A stretch of 64,000 bases of DNA from Conchocele bisecta (Eukaryota > Mollusca > Bivalvia > Lucinida > Thyasiridae), in contig CM055275.1 of the NCBI GenBank assembly GCA_029237695.1, positions 86,023,088 to 86,087,087 on the forward strand, given 5' to 3'. Positions 1-9,253 of this stretch are shown here, one piece after another. The notes under the pieces are model-generated. The model saw nothing but the letters and a program-made list of their open reading frames with translations. It did not search any database and was not told the DNA's origin. Numbering within the stretch: position 1 is the first letter of the stretch; every line of letters starts with the position of its first letter. A program made the translations under genes and the position numbers.

Positions 1-242
1 GTCTATGAATGTGAAATGATCCGTGGTATTTAATAAACAAACGGGTTTAAGAAACGGAGAATTGGTGCATATCTGTCAAATTTTATATTCACGACGATCC
101 AAAATTCACTCGCCCGGCCGGACGACCAGATACAGAAAGCTACTCGACCGAGACGATCACCCAGTCGCCATGGCGAGCGGGCGAGTGGATTTTTACACCC
201 CTGACCAATTTTAAAATAGTGACAATATTAACAACACATGAA
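1..242. other. Intergenic, no gene seen
   Basis: I see no coding signal here. An imperfect inverted pair (about 103-117 and 178-194, sharing TCACTCGCCCG and its complement) may be a remnant of a small foldback element. Confidence 0.4.
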
Positions 243-481
243 CAGGAATGGGCGATGGTGTCTTTTGACGGACCTCATACTTGGAAGGAAATGTTCATGA
301 TAATTTCCCTCCAAATGCTTTCTCAGCTTGCGAATAAACGTTGTGTACTTCTGAAGTACACTATTCTGAATTGTATTACCAAAGAAAGTTAAGAAATAAT
401 TTTTTATTTATTTGGAATGGGGGACACTTGAAACGTGACGTTTTGCCGAGGTCCGTCAAATGACACCATCGCCCAGGAATG
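243..481. mobile_element. MITE with 8-bp target duplication (hAT-like)
   Basis: The sequence CAGGAATG is present on both sides (243-250 and 474-481). It encloses a 223-bp element (251-473) whose ends are inverted repeats of about 25 bp, beginning GGCGATGGTGTC and ending GACACCATCGCC. No reading frame lies inside, so it is non-autonomous. An 8-bp duplication is the rule for hAT-type transposases and a few other superfamilies, so the assignment to hAT is inference. Confidence 0.8.
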
Positions 482-1195
482 TGCGAAGTGCGGAAGTGAG
501 ACGGGGCGAAATAATTTCACGAATTGAAACGTGAATCAACTGATCACGTCGTTTTCATGTATTTTTGTATTAAAAATGTTATTGAAAACATGTTAGCTGA
601 CACGCATGCATCACTATACTTACACAAGAAAGTTGATATCTTCACGATTACGTCGAGATCTTTCCAAATTAAAATCACAAAGACTTGAAAGAGAATTTAA
701 CGGAAATGGCGGTAAACCTAAAGACAATCGGAGCACCTCGGGGGTTATAGCATAACCAGACCTCACCTTTGGCGAAAAGATCCGAGATAGTTCCGAATGC
801 GTCAGGTCGGCTGTTTACCAGCGTATTACTGTATCTGTGCCTACCGCTATGCAGTAATGCGGGAACCAGGCCCAGTCGCATTTGACACGGACGCTAATAC
901 ATCATGCCAGTTGTCAACCCTCGATCCGCGCGCGCACGAGAATCTTGACCTAGAATTCTGCGCCGTAAATGAAATTGCACGTACGCCCAGCCCAACCCAA
1001 GACATACGCAAAATTAATCGTCTAGGATATAAAATTATTAATTACGTAGGCCTAAACATGTCGCAAATAAAGGTTAAACTGAATTAATTTGGTGTGGAAA
1101 TCAGATCTGCGGCTCTTCCATTGATCTATCTATAGGCTAACGTAGAGATAGATCTGCCGACAGTGAGTCACCTTTTAGTGTACATACAAATCACG
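482..1195. other. Intergenic, nothing recognised
   Basis: One open frame of 96 codons (797-1087, plus) has no recognisable domain and no splice context. I do not call it a gene. Nothing else stands out. Confidence 0.4.
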
Positions 1196-1442
1196 ACCTG
1201 GACCAGACGTCTATTCGACATCGGAAACGGACGTTGATCCGACGTCGTGATTCCGACGTCAATCCGACGTTGTGTTTGTGTCGCGACGAACTACGACTAG
1301 CAAACAACGTCAGTACGACGTCGTAATCCGGACGTCGTTTCGATGTCGGGGTTTCGACGTCGGAATGACGTTGGATTTGAGTCACCGACGTCGCGACCTG
1401 GATCCGACCTAGATCCGACGTCGTACCGACGTCGTGTGTTTG
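1196..1442. repeat. Degenerate GACGTC-rich tandem repeat
   Basis: The palindromic core CGACGTCG or close variants recurs about every 12 bp (for example TCCGACGTCG, CCGACGTCGT), in mixed spacing, through about 245 bp. The region is far richer in CpG than its flanks and open in one minus frame only because stop codons are rare in such a repeat. Confidence 0.75.
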
Positions 1443-1686
1443 CTGGGATAGTACATAACATGTATATAACAACAAATGAGTAACAATTAAAACATGATAG
1501 CCTGAATGATTTGTTGGGTGGTTGACAAACGATATTTGATGGACAGTATTCTAGTGGTCATCAGCAATGAATATAGATACATATGTACAGATGGAATAAC
1601 GTCATATCTACAAGTAGTCATACATGGATTTCTTGCACCTGTGTTAACAAGCATCAACATGGTCTGACGTTTGCAACCTATATAGA

Positions 1687-1815
1687 CTGGGTAGAACCAG
1701 TCCAACACATGACATCCTTGCATATTACCTAACTGATCCACTGGGTAGAACCAGTTCAACCTCTAGACAACATTGCGCCTGTCATGACGGATCCACTGGG
1801 TAGAACCAGTCCAGC
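1687..1815. repeat. Three-copy short repeat TGGGTAGAACCAGT
   Basis: The unit CTGGGTAGAACCAGTYCA appears at about 1687, 1741 and 1796 with 54-55 bp spacing, so this is a short tandem array of about 54 bp units with poorly conserved interiors. Confidence 0.65.
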
Positions 1816-3459
1816 ATATGTGCCCTGAGTACCCACAATTGCAGAGACATGTACACAAACCTTAGACGAGACATGTACACAAACATTTAGACACCTACCA
1901 GAGGGATGGTTCTGGGTGTTCAGACACGCCACTATCACTCGGTGTCACTCGATATCGTTCTCGCGGTGAATGTCAGTAGAACAACTGTAAGGGATGAGAA
2001 TGCATTCGAGTGAACCATGCAACAATCATGTGAAGTTAATGTGCGAGATGCTCAATTCAAATAACCCGACATCTTGGGAAAAAATCGCGCACCGCAAACA
2101 CAGTCTTGGAAATGCAACTTAACAGACAAATTAGAGCGACCTTGTCAACATTACCCAATGCAAAATCGATTCCAATACAAACATGATACAATGGCACAAT
2201 ACAAACAACTTACATGATTACTATCGCCCGTCAAACTATAAAATCTGTCATCAGCTGTTTGAAAGACGTCTTCCTTGATTTCTGCCTAAACAATGCTCAC
2301 TACCAAACAATACCCAGAATGCAACAGTATCACTTCCTACACTACTAAAACTAGCATTTATGGTCAAAGGGAAATAACTCTACAGACACATAAATCAAAA
2401 GGTAACGCAAAGTACTAAAAGTACTGAATAATGGTCCGGTTACAATAGGTAAAGGGGTACCGACCATGTACACGTATGTTTATTTATGTGTGCACATGTG
2501 TATATGCATATTTGATATGTGTTTTTGCATGTAAATGTGTGTGTGCGTGTCTACGTGAGTTCGTGCGTCCGCTACAAGTTACAGCATGTAGATGTAGGCA
2601 AGTGGTTTTATTTTGTTCGTTTATACGTTAATTCAGCAAGTATACCTATCATTTTAAATACATGCATGATCTTACACGGGTGTTGCTTTGATGGGATACT
2701 TGTCGGACAGGTTGTCCGATTTCATAGGAAACAAAGTTATGACAATTTTCTATTGAACTCGGTCGTCGTATTGAATCAGCACATGCATGTATTATATTGT
2801 ATTTACAAACAGAACATCATATATTGAACTTGTACGCGTAAAATAATTTGAAAAAAATTCAGTATAACAAATGCCATTTAAATGTACTCTGTATGTTAAG
2901 CCGTTGCTCTCAACTTTCGATTTCGCACTATGAGGCCAACGGTGTAACTCTTAGGCTAAGGTAAAACAGGCATGCAACACCATAGTCCCGTTTCCGGCGA
3001 CGCTCGGAGGCGGAATTGTCAGAGTGTTGCTAATTCATTTACCGTAAATTACGCAACTTATGGAATCCCAGTTGCAAACACCGATTACACACGACTGAAA
3101 CGCGTGATGCGCAGACCGATCTGGGACTAAGCCATATAAGAATGTCTCTTTAACACATTTCTTTCTTATTACACTTTTTTTCTTCTCTTTTTGCAATCAT
3201 TACTCTTGAAATGTACGAATGAAGTGTGCCCTCTCTATAGTAAGCGCTTTGTGGTTTCTAATTATCTTCCAGTACTCATTAATGCACAATTGTAATGCAT
3301 TATCTTGTCAAAAATAATCTATAATTATATTAAGAAATTGTTAATGTACATGTACGGTATATAATGCATTTTGATTGTTACATGTATCGCCATTGTGTCA
3401 TCCTACTATTATGTTGTATACCTCATGTTGTCATGTCATGTGACCCGAGTGAATAAACG
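1816..3459. other. Intergenic, no gene seen
   Basis: No supported gene. A TG-rich stretch lies at about 2470-2560. The end of the span (3440-3470, AATAAACG followed by TTATTATTA) resembles the simple-repeat tail of a retroposon and adjoins the SINE that follows. Confidence 0.4.
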
Positions 3460-3607
3460 ATTATTATTAGTGTAAGTCCCCATCCGATAGGACTAGCCTA
3501 GCACGAAGTTGTCTTGCCCAAGGTCACGCCGAATCGGAGCGGGTAGAGATGGGAATCGAACCAGCGCTCTCCCGATCCACTGTCCGACGTTCTACCCACT
3601 GAGCTAC
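3460..3607 (-). repeat. tRNA-derived SINE
   Basis: Read on the minus strand it starts with an A-box-like TAGCTCAGTGGGTAGAACG (3606-3588) and carries a B-box GGTTCGATTCC (3562-3552) about 30 bp further on, which is the spacing of a pol III internal promoter. A body with GACCTTGGGCAAGACAAC and a TAATAATAA-like tail follows. The anticodon arm is not a valid tRNA, so this is a SINE and not a tRNA gene. Confidence 0.75.
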
Positions 3608-3611
3608 TAAT

Positions 3612-3826
3612 TTAACCCTTACAATGCTGAAATAATTTGTGTCGTCTGCTGAATATTTTTTATTTTTCCATTTTTCTCATCAAAAACTTGGTTTGGCAAC
3701 ACTTTAGAATCATTTCCAATGGAAATGATTCTAAAATGCTGCCAACCCATGTTTTTACTGAGAGAAAAGACAAAATATGAATTATCAGCAGACGAATATT
3801 TTCGGTTCCCGCATTCTAAGGGTTAA
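3612..3826. mobile_element. TTAA-flanked MITE, CCCTTA family (copy 1)
   Basis: TTAA at 3612-3615 and 3823-3826 encloses inverted ends CCCTTACAATGC and GCATTCTAAGGG. Both arms carry a CGTCTGCTGA/TCAGCAGACG block, and the centre is a near-perfect foldback around CCAATGGAAATG. TTAA targets and termini beginning CCC are typical of piggyBac-type elements. Other copies: 5768-6018, 31381-31626, 46313-46712. Confidence 0.8.
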
Positions 3827-3970
3827 ATCACTAGTTACGAGAAAGTTTATATACTTTCTCATTATCATGATTATAGGTATAAGTAAATGCGATATTTGGT
3901 AATAAAATATTGATGAATACATAGCGACACTCACGTGGTCCATGTGCCTGTCGTCTGAGATCGACTACTG

Positions 3971-4469
3971 TTAAAGGTACATGCCCACTCAGTAGGCACA
4001 ACATGTTCTTTATAGGAATTAAATGAGTGTATAATTGTGTCACTATTCCACCAGTTCTAAACATTACGAGTGCCCGCGATACAGATATAATCATTTCGTA
4101 ATATATTTTTTACTGATTGTGACGCGCGGTGGTATCAAGATATTTTCATATGCAAATGAGGCATGGTATCTTTCAATTATTTATACTAATTAAATACGTC
4201 ACCTGAAACAATAATATTTTAGACAGATTATAAAGTATTATCATTGCACATCAAACAATAAATACAGAGAAGAAATTGCAATGTCAGTTAACAATTTAAG
4301 GAAACACAGTTATCGCCCCTGATATCAGAGTAGAAAATTACGTCTGATATAAAATGTATAATAATGCCAATGAATACGTGGTGTAATGGTGAATACATGT
4401 TTTGTTTGCCAGATGATGTCTCTGATAGAAAGCACAATTTGTGACTGCTGAGTGGGCATGTACCTTTAA
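3971..4469. mobile_element. TTAA-flanked MITE, AGGTACATGCCC family (copy 1)
   Basis: TTAA at both limits encloses about 490 bp with inverted ends AGGTACATGCCCACTCAG / GAGTGGGCATGTACCT. The interior holds recognisable landmarks (CATATGCAAATGAGGC, TTATCGCCCCTGATATCA) shared with the copies at 22115, 27540, 39186 and 61658. There is no coding capacity. The TTAA target suggests piggyBac-type mobilisation, although the terminal AGG is not the canonical CCY. Confidence 0.85.
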
Positions 4470-4917
4470 AGTATACAGCGTTTATGATGATTATATACAA
4501 GTGTACGGTGGCACAGAGGGGACATGGACATATGTTTTACTTTCGCGTGCGCACGCAAACCATTGCGTGCGCACGCGAAAGTAAACCATGTTTCCATGTC
4601 CCCTCTGTGCCACCGTAACAAGTGTGTAACGCTGGAAATATCTTGTAATAAAGTACATGTATGATCATGTAGTTGAAGAGTTTCACGCAGGTTTATCTTT
4701 GTGTCGTATCTGCAGCAAAGCATCAGCCAGTGGCAATATTCATGTCGAATTGTGGGTGAACCTTGTAGTAGGGTACTACTAACATTTTTGTATTGGTTTT
4801 GTTAACTGATGATATGGATAATCGAAAACTGAATGATGACACACTGTCAGTATTCAGTTTCGAATTAATAACACCCCAATATACCAAAAGCAATAACAAA
4901 TATGTTAATAGGACCAT
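4470..4917. repeat. Dispersed repeat, copy of the 45.5-kb repeat
   Basis: Outside the insertion described next, this stretch matches 45490-45810 almost base for base, for example GGTTTATCTTTGTGTCGTAT and GTGGATAATCGAAAACTGAA-like blocks in the same order. It includes an inverted pair (ACTGAAT...ATTCAGT) with TIR-like outer parts. No coding potential is seen. Confidence 0.75.
4505..4617. mobile_element. Palindromic micro-MITE with 8-bp duplication
   Basis: ACAAGTGT occurs at 4497-4504 and 4618-4625. Between them is a 113-bp near-perfect palindrome with ends ACGGTGGCACAGAGGGG / CCCCTCTGTGCCACCGT and a second inner inverted pair TTTCGCGTGCGCACGC. The element is absent from the matching place in the 45.5-kb copy of the surrounding repeat, which shows that it is an insertion. 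Confidence 0.85.
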
Positions 4918-5147
4918 ACTGTAAGGTTAACCAAAATTTAAAACTATAAAACTGAATCGCTGAAAGGAATTCCGTCACTGCTAGCGGTTTTCCAGGACGT
5001 GGAGAAATTCGACCGAGTTAAATTTGGCATGGAATTTCCTCAACTTGATGTTACGACATCGATAGCTGACATTCAAATGCGATAATTAGCCGACAAACGC
5101 ATGTTTATGACTAAGTACCAGTTGCGATTGTATTTATACAGTATTTA

Positions 5148-5310
5148 TTATAGGAATGAATGGCCTTTTTGTGGAATTTATCGGGGTATTAACTTGGAAA
5201 AGTCGCGGCAATACTGGACGAAGGCCGGAAGGCCTCGTCCAGTATTCCCGCGACTTTTCCAAGTTTATATCCCCGATAAATTCAACAAAAAGGCCATTCA
5301 TTCCTTATAA
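5148..5310. mobile_element. Foldback element
   Basis: The two halves are reverse complements over about 75 bp each (TTATAGGAATGAATGGCC at the left, GGCCATTCATTCCTTATAA at the right). The centre is GGCCGGAAGGCC. The arms also share GGAAAAGTCGCGG and its complement. No internal gene; a non-autonomous hairpin-forming element. Confidence 0.85.
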
Positions 5311-5564
5311 TTCCAGCATTTGAAATAAATTCATCTAGAAAATGTGTTTATTTTCCGTTTTCTTAAGAATTATTTTAACTGCGCCTCACGGATACGGAAA
5401 GTAGTTCGGCATATGGGAGTTTACTGGGATATAAATTTTGGACAGAGACTTGCTACTGGCCAATCAAATGTTATGGAATTGTGTAAATATTTTTGTGCTG
5501 GAATTATTGATATATAAAAACTGATTTTGTGCATTTTTTGAGATACCATCTGAGTCACAGTCAT

Positions 5565-6110
5565 TTTAATCGTCGCACCCTTAGACCCGGAAACATTTTA
5601 AATTGCAATAACACAATTGAGCACAAAAAAAGCAAACAAAACATTTATCACCATGAAAAGGGCGGTCAAGCTGTTGGAAATAGTTTATAACGTAAGGCCC
5701 GTGTTTTTAAATTGTTCAACCCACAATATAATTATGTGCTGCCACCGACATAATTATGCTAATTTGCTTAACCCTTGGACCACTACACACAACAATTGTC
5801 GTCTGCTGTTGCTTTGGTTTGACAGCACTTCAGAATCCAATCCAATGGAAATGATTCTGAAGTGCTGTCAGCGCATGTTGTAAATTATTCTAAAGTGCTG
5901 TCTAACCATGTTGTAAATTATTCTAAAGTGCTGTCAACGCATGTTTTTGATGATAAACATTGAAAATATAAAATAAACTGCAGACGACACAAAATTAAGA
6001 TAGCGGTGTAAGGGTTCAAATCGATCAAATTTGGATGTTGGTTGTAAAAGTCTTCGCTAGCGCTCGAATGAAAACAGGGCGTGTGATCACGTGGGGTCAC
6101 GTGGCACACA
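5565..6110. repeat. Dispersed repeat R1 with nested MITE
   Basis: Starts near TTTAATCGTCGCACCC and ends near the block TTCGCTAGCGCTCGAAT plus ACAGGGCGTG. The same order of blocks is found at 42363-42625 and 46124-46735, and the 3' part at 52350-52435. This copy is interrupted by a CCCTTA-family MITE at 5768-6018. No coding capacity. Confidence 0.75.
5768..6018. mobile_element. TTAA-flanked MITE, CCCTTA family (copy 2)
   Basis: Left end TTAACCCTTGGACC; right end GTAAGGGTTCAA, where the terminal TTAA is mutated to TTCA. GTCGTCTGC and GCAGACGAC lie just inside each arm. A direct repeat of TAAATTATTCTAAAGTGCTG (5883-5902 and about 5917-5936) sits in the interior. Nested in repeat R1. Confidence 0.75.
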
Positions 6111-6117
6111 ACCGCCG

Positions 6118-6186
6118 GAGTAGTATATAGGGAGTCAAAATGATACCACCTAACGGTGGTATCATTTTCACCCCTATATACTACCA
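6118..6186. repeat. Perfect-arm hairpin
   Basis: GTAGTATATAGG and AAAATGATACCACC are followed, after a four-base loop, by GGTGGTATCATTTT and CCTATATACTAC. The arms are long enough to form a stable cruciform. Its origin is unknown. Confidence 0.7.
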
Positions 6187-6572
6187 CCACCACCCCCGAT
6201 AAAACACCGTTTCGTCCAATAGCACAAACTGGTCACCAACACAAAAAAACGTGGCAATTGGCAGTGTCATAATACATCACGTATTTTTCAATTGGACTAA
6301 AAAATAGCAAAAGCCACCACTCGTGTACACAACCCCAGCGACTGGGCAGATTTCTAGCCGGCACCCAGCCACTGGGGTGTTGGGACCTTTCTTAAGCCCA
6401 CTCATCTGTTGGTTCACAGTCTCATTTTACGGGTCGCCTTGAACCCCATTGCCAATTCAGAGAAACCAGCGAAGTAAGGTGAGCCTATGTGTGAATTTGG
6501 TTTCCGAAATTGCAAGCTCTTAGGTAGAAATCTTTTAGGCCGGCACCTTTGAGCTATACAATTCCATCACCA

Positions 6573-6574
<2 letters not shown>
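6187..6574. other. Intergenic, nothing recognised
   Basis: No supported coding region, no clear repeat ends. This is the host flank on the left of the Polinton-like element. Confidence 0.35.

Positions 6575-6631
<57 letters not shown>
6575..6631. repeat. (CA)n microsatellite
   Basis: An uninterrupted CA dinucleotide run of about 55 bp. Confidence 0.95.
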
Positions 6632-6632
<1 letters not shown>

Positions 6633-6775
6633 TTAGAGACTGCTACCATTAAACAGACGAGACGGACGTCATACCGGATCAACAACATGGCACACACGAG
6701 ATGAGACCAATTGTTGTAAGGCTTTCAAACGTATATATACTCATCACTTTCCTATACAACATAAAAATGGTGCGC

Positions 6776-7205
6776 AAATTATAATTATTTATAAACACTT
6801 AGCTAGGTTCACGAATTTCCGGGATGGTTCGTTATTTTATTAATTTGATAATCAGTTTTGTAAAATTATTATTAATTAATTTTAAGAAAATTATAAAGTT
6901 AATTAATATAAGAAAAACAGATACAAACCGCAAAGTATAATTATTTATAAACACTTAGCGAGGTTCACGAATTTCCGGGATGGTTCGTTATTTTATTATT
7001 ATATAGGTGCAGTAAACAATTTATTAATTAATTTTAATAAAATTATAAACAATTTTAAAAAATCGGGTAAAAATTATAAACAATTTAAAAAATCCGGTAA
7101 AGAAATGTTACAGCAATTTTATTATTATATAGGTGCAGTAAACAATTTATTAATTAATTTTAATAAATTATAAAACAATTTAAAAAATCGGGTAAAGAAA
7201 CCACA
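6776..7205. repeat. AT-rich spacer with duplicated modules at the element's left side
   Basis: A 61-bp module (ATAATTATTTATAAACAC through CGGGATGGTTCGTTATTT) occurs at 6781-6841 and again at 6937-6997. A second module (TATATAGGTGCAGTAAACAA followed by TTATTAATTAATTTTAATAA) occurs at about 6990-7041 and 7116-7167. The motif AATCCGGTAAA or AATCGGGTAAA appears three times. No gene. It may be the subterminal part of the element. Confidence 0.7.
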
Positions 7206-7367
7206 AAGTATATCGATACGCGGTTATAGAAATGTATGGTGGTCAGTGGGTGTCGCAACGGGGCTGTAAATTATTATTTTATGTTCCGTATGGAGGGGCC
7301 GTCGGAACAGCTGGAATGTATGGTGGAGGAATATCCTGATGTCGCTGTAGACACGCGAATAAGCATA
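7206..7367. other. Element sequence, no assignable gene
   Basis: Higher in GC than the spacer, with TATGGTGG and TGTATGGTGGAGGAATAT-like blocks. A short plus-strand frame (from 7236) continues antisense into the next gene, which makes it an unlikely gene. It could hold the decayed end of another element gene. Confidence 0.35.
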
Positions 7368-7968
7368 TCACGTCCCGAGACGGGCGAGGAGATTTTTTCT
7401 CTCGTCGGCCCTCCCTTCCATTACGAGTTTTTTTATATCTTCGTCCGCGAGAATTTGTGGTCGAGCCTTGGACCGGATCGTACCCTTTAACTCCTGGTAT
7501 CTGACCATCTCTTCGACGACCATTTTGAATTCGCTATCTGATATATCGTTGTCGGCTATCGCTTTTGACACGATAACGTCGATACTGTTTTTCTTAGATC
7601 TCGCGAGAACCGCTATTCGATCGTGCTTTCGACTCTTGGCCTCTAGTTTTCGGCCCACGAGTCTGGCCGTCATGCAAAGCAGTCCCGCCCCGCCGCTGCA
7701 CCACTCAAGGCCACCGCGACCGGTGCAGCGACGATTGTTGACAATAAAGACACACTCCCCACCCCGCTTATAACGGATGCTGAGGCTAACGCGGTGCTCA
7801 CCCCCTCTAATATATTGACCGACCGTCTATATTTCTTCGGCGTATCCCGTCCGCGTACTCTCCCTCGTGTTGTAGAATATGTTGTATCTCGACGATCCTG
7901 GTCATCCTAAAGGATGCCGGGTCGACCGTCCCCGAAGGTAAGTGTGGATATAGTTTCTCGTCATTCAT
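7368..7968 (-). pseudogene. Frameshifted Polinton-linked hydrophobic/helical protein
   Basis: Three minus-strand reading blocks in different frames follow each other: an N-terminal helical block from the ATG at 7968 (containing the segment RIVEIQHILQHEGEYAD), a block at about 7846-7690 that is rich in Ala, Val, Ser and Gly and long enough for a membrane-inserting helix, and a charged helical C-terminal block (7673-7368, segment IVSKAIADNDISDSEF). The frame changes near 7850 and near 7686. I have a general recollection that proteins with this hydrophobic-then-SKAL...ISDEEF-like layout are common in animal genomes next to Polinton genes, but I know no function. Its ATG overlaps the stop of the upstream gene by one base (TGATG), so the two were cotranscribed. 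Dead in this copy. Confidence 0.65.
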
Positions 7969-8509
7969 CATAAATCAAGTTGTATTAACAGTGTCACTGC
8001 AGTGGAGGAAGCCGATTGGTCGCCAATTTTTGTAATAAAGTTAATAACACTACCTGCCGAAACTTTAATTGTAGTGTCATCATCGAATATAGTAAACCCT
8101 GACCTCTGCCCCGCGTGCTTGGTGATGCCAATATTCTGTTCTATACATTCAGGACGACATTCACTCGGACTTCACCAGTGGCGTGTCCGCGAAAGTTGAC
8201 CGAGCAGACCGCTATTGGAAAAATCGTCCCGGACACTGCCATGTGGTATCCCCCGTATCTGTTGCTCGCGTTGGCACCGAATGAATATTCGTAGGCCCCC
8301 TCGCTTAGTGAACCCCGCTCCTCGGCACAAATTGTTATGACGGGTTTTCGAGCTTGTATTTTTTCCATTTGCGCAACCGGCCTAGTTAAAATTGTGTGGG
8401 ACTGTGCTACGCCCCTCTCCAGCCTTCTCATCGCGGCTTCATCGTATGCCGCGGCCGCGACGGGAACGTCCCGTTCTAAGTTGGAACCACCTGGACCGTA
8501 TATGCTCAT
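7968..8509 (-). pseudogene. Jelly-roll-like minor structural protein, one frameshift
   Basis: Starts at ATG 8509 with a Gly/Pro-rich leader (SIYGPGGSNLERDV), then a helix with ERGVAQSHTILTRPV, then strand-rich sequence with alternating hydrophobic residues. After about residue 120 (near 8145) the frame changes; the rest (about 8143-7971) is again strand-rich and ends with a run of aliphatic residues before TGA at 7970-7968. The pattern of a strand-rich domain ending in a hydrophobic strand recalls C1q/TNF-like single jelly rolls found as accessory capsid or fibre proteins; that is inference from layout, not a firm match. It lies 25 bp downstream of the probable penton gene in the same orientation, with a TATA-rich gap (8510-8534), suggesting a shared structural-gene transcription unit. 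Confidence 0.55.
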
Positions 8510-8534
8510 GATTAATATGTATATATATTAATGT

Positions 8535-9233
8535 TTAATCGGTTATTTCGAGAACGACCGAAATCGGGTAATAGTTATTCAACTTTCTCGCTTGATCATC
8601 GAGAATATAAATCTTCAACTCGTGGATGTGTCCCGATTCCAAAACTTTCATCTCGGGGTGTGGGAAGTCTAATGTCACAGTCTCCCCAAAGAAACAATCG
8701 CTGGCCGGCACAGTTTTTAGTATTGTGCTGGGAGTGCCGTCTACCAGGTTGTACGATGTGTTCACCCGATCCAGGTGCACCCCGAGAGATTTTGTGAAGG
8801 TAAGGTTCACCGGGATATCGCCGAGGTGCTCGCCCGCGGAGAAGGCAGGGAGCCGAAACCGTTCATCCTCGTTGTAAGTGGTTGCTAATCCTAACATTAA
8901 GGCCAAAGCCGGGGTGATCGTTACCCGGTTGGTGGGTTCGACGGTTAAGGTCGCGTGTCCGGTGACTTTCGAGATTGTGAGGTTGGCTCTACCAGCAAGC
9001 TCCGACGCGACAAAAGTTTGGAGGGATCTCGAACTCCAAAGGCCGGGGGGCAGCCTCACACTTATGTGTCGTCTATCCTTCACGTAGCCGAACCCTTCCT
9101 TATCCCCCACGTTTTTCCACCCAACCGTGAAGGTGATTGATCTGAGGCCTACCCGGCATTTTCCGCAGCAGTTGTCGATTGACTTTTGAAGTTCACAACT
9201 CTCATTTTGAACATTAGTGATAGAAGCAAACAT
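8535..9233 (-). CDS. Probable penton (minor capsid) protein
   Basis: An intact frame. I choose the internal Met at 9233 as start; the codons before it (to 9269) are AT-rich promoter-like sequence encoding a run of Ile. The predicted protein is about 232 residues, rich in beta-strand-like segments (for example VTGHATLTV, NRVTITPALALMLGL, SVVLEITD at the end), with a cysteine cluster near the N-terminus (ESCELQ, CCGKC). Size, beta content and location beside the other capsid genes match the single jelly-roll penton of Polintons (the PX/mCP protein), which forms the capsid vertices. I recall close relatives in cnidarian and mollusc Polintons but cannot run the comparison. It is divergent from the gene at 9254, separated by only 20 bp, so both share a promoter region. 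No break is visible. Confidence 0.65.
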   Translation of the reverse strand: MFASITNVQNESCELQKSIDNCCGKCRVGLRSITFTVGWKNVGDKEGFGYVKDRRHISVRLPPGLWSSRSLQTFVASELAGRANLTISKVTGHATLTVEPTNRVTITPALALMLGLATTYNEDERFRLPAFSAGEHLGDIPVNLTFTKSLGVHLDRVNTSYNLVDGTPSTILKTVPASDCFFGETVTLDFPHPEMKVLESGHIHELKIYILDDQARKLNNYYPISVVLEITD

Positions 9234-9253
9234 AATAATAATAATATCTTTTA
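9234..9253. promoter_or_regulatory. Minimal divergent promoter region
   Basis: Only 20 bp separate two divergent start codons. The spacer consists of AATAATAATAATATCTTTTA. The same (AAT)n plus CTTT/AAAG composition recurs in the other divergent spacer of the element (12045-12088), which supports a shared late-type promoter. Function is inferred. Confidence 0.5.

Noticed and set aside
7236..7490. Plus-strand 84-codon gene at the left of the element
   Set aside because: It runs antisense through the C-terminal block of the minus-strand gene, and its N-terminal part has no resemblance to known element proteins.
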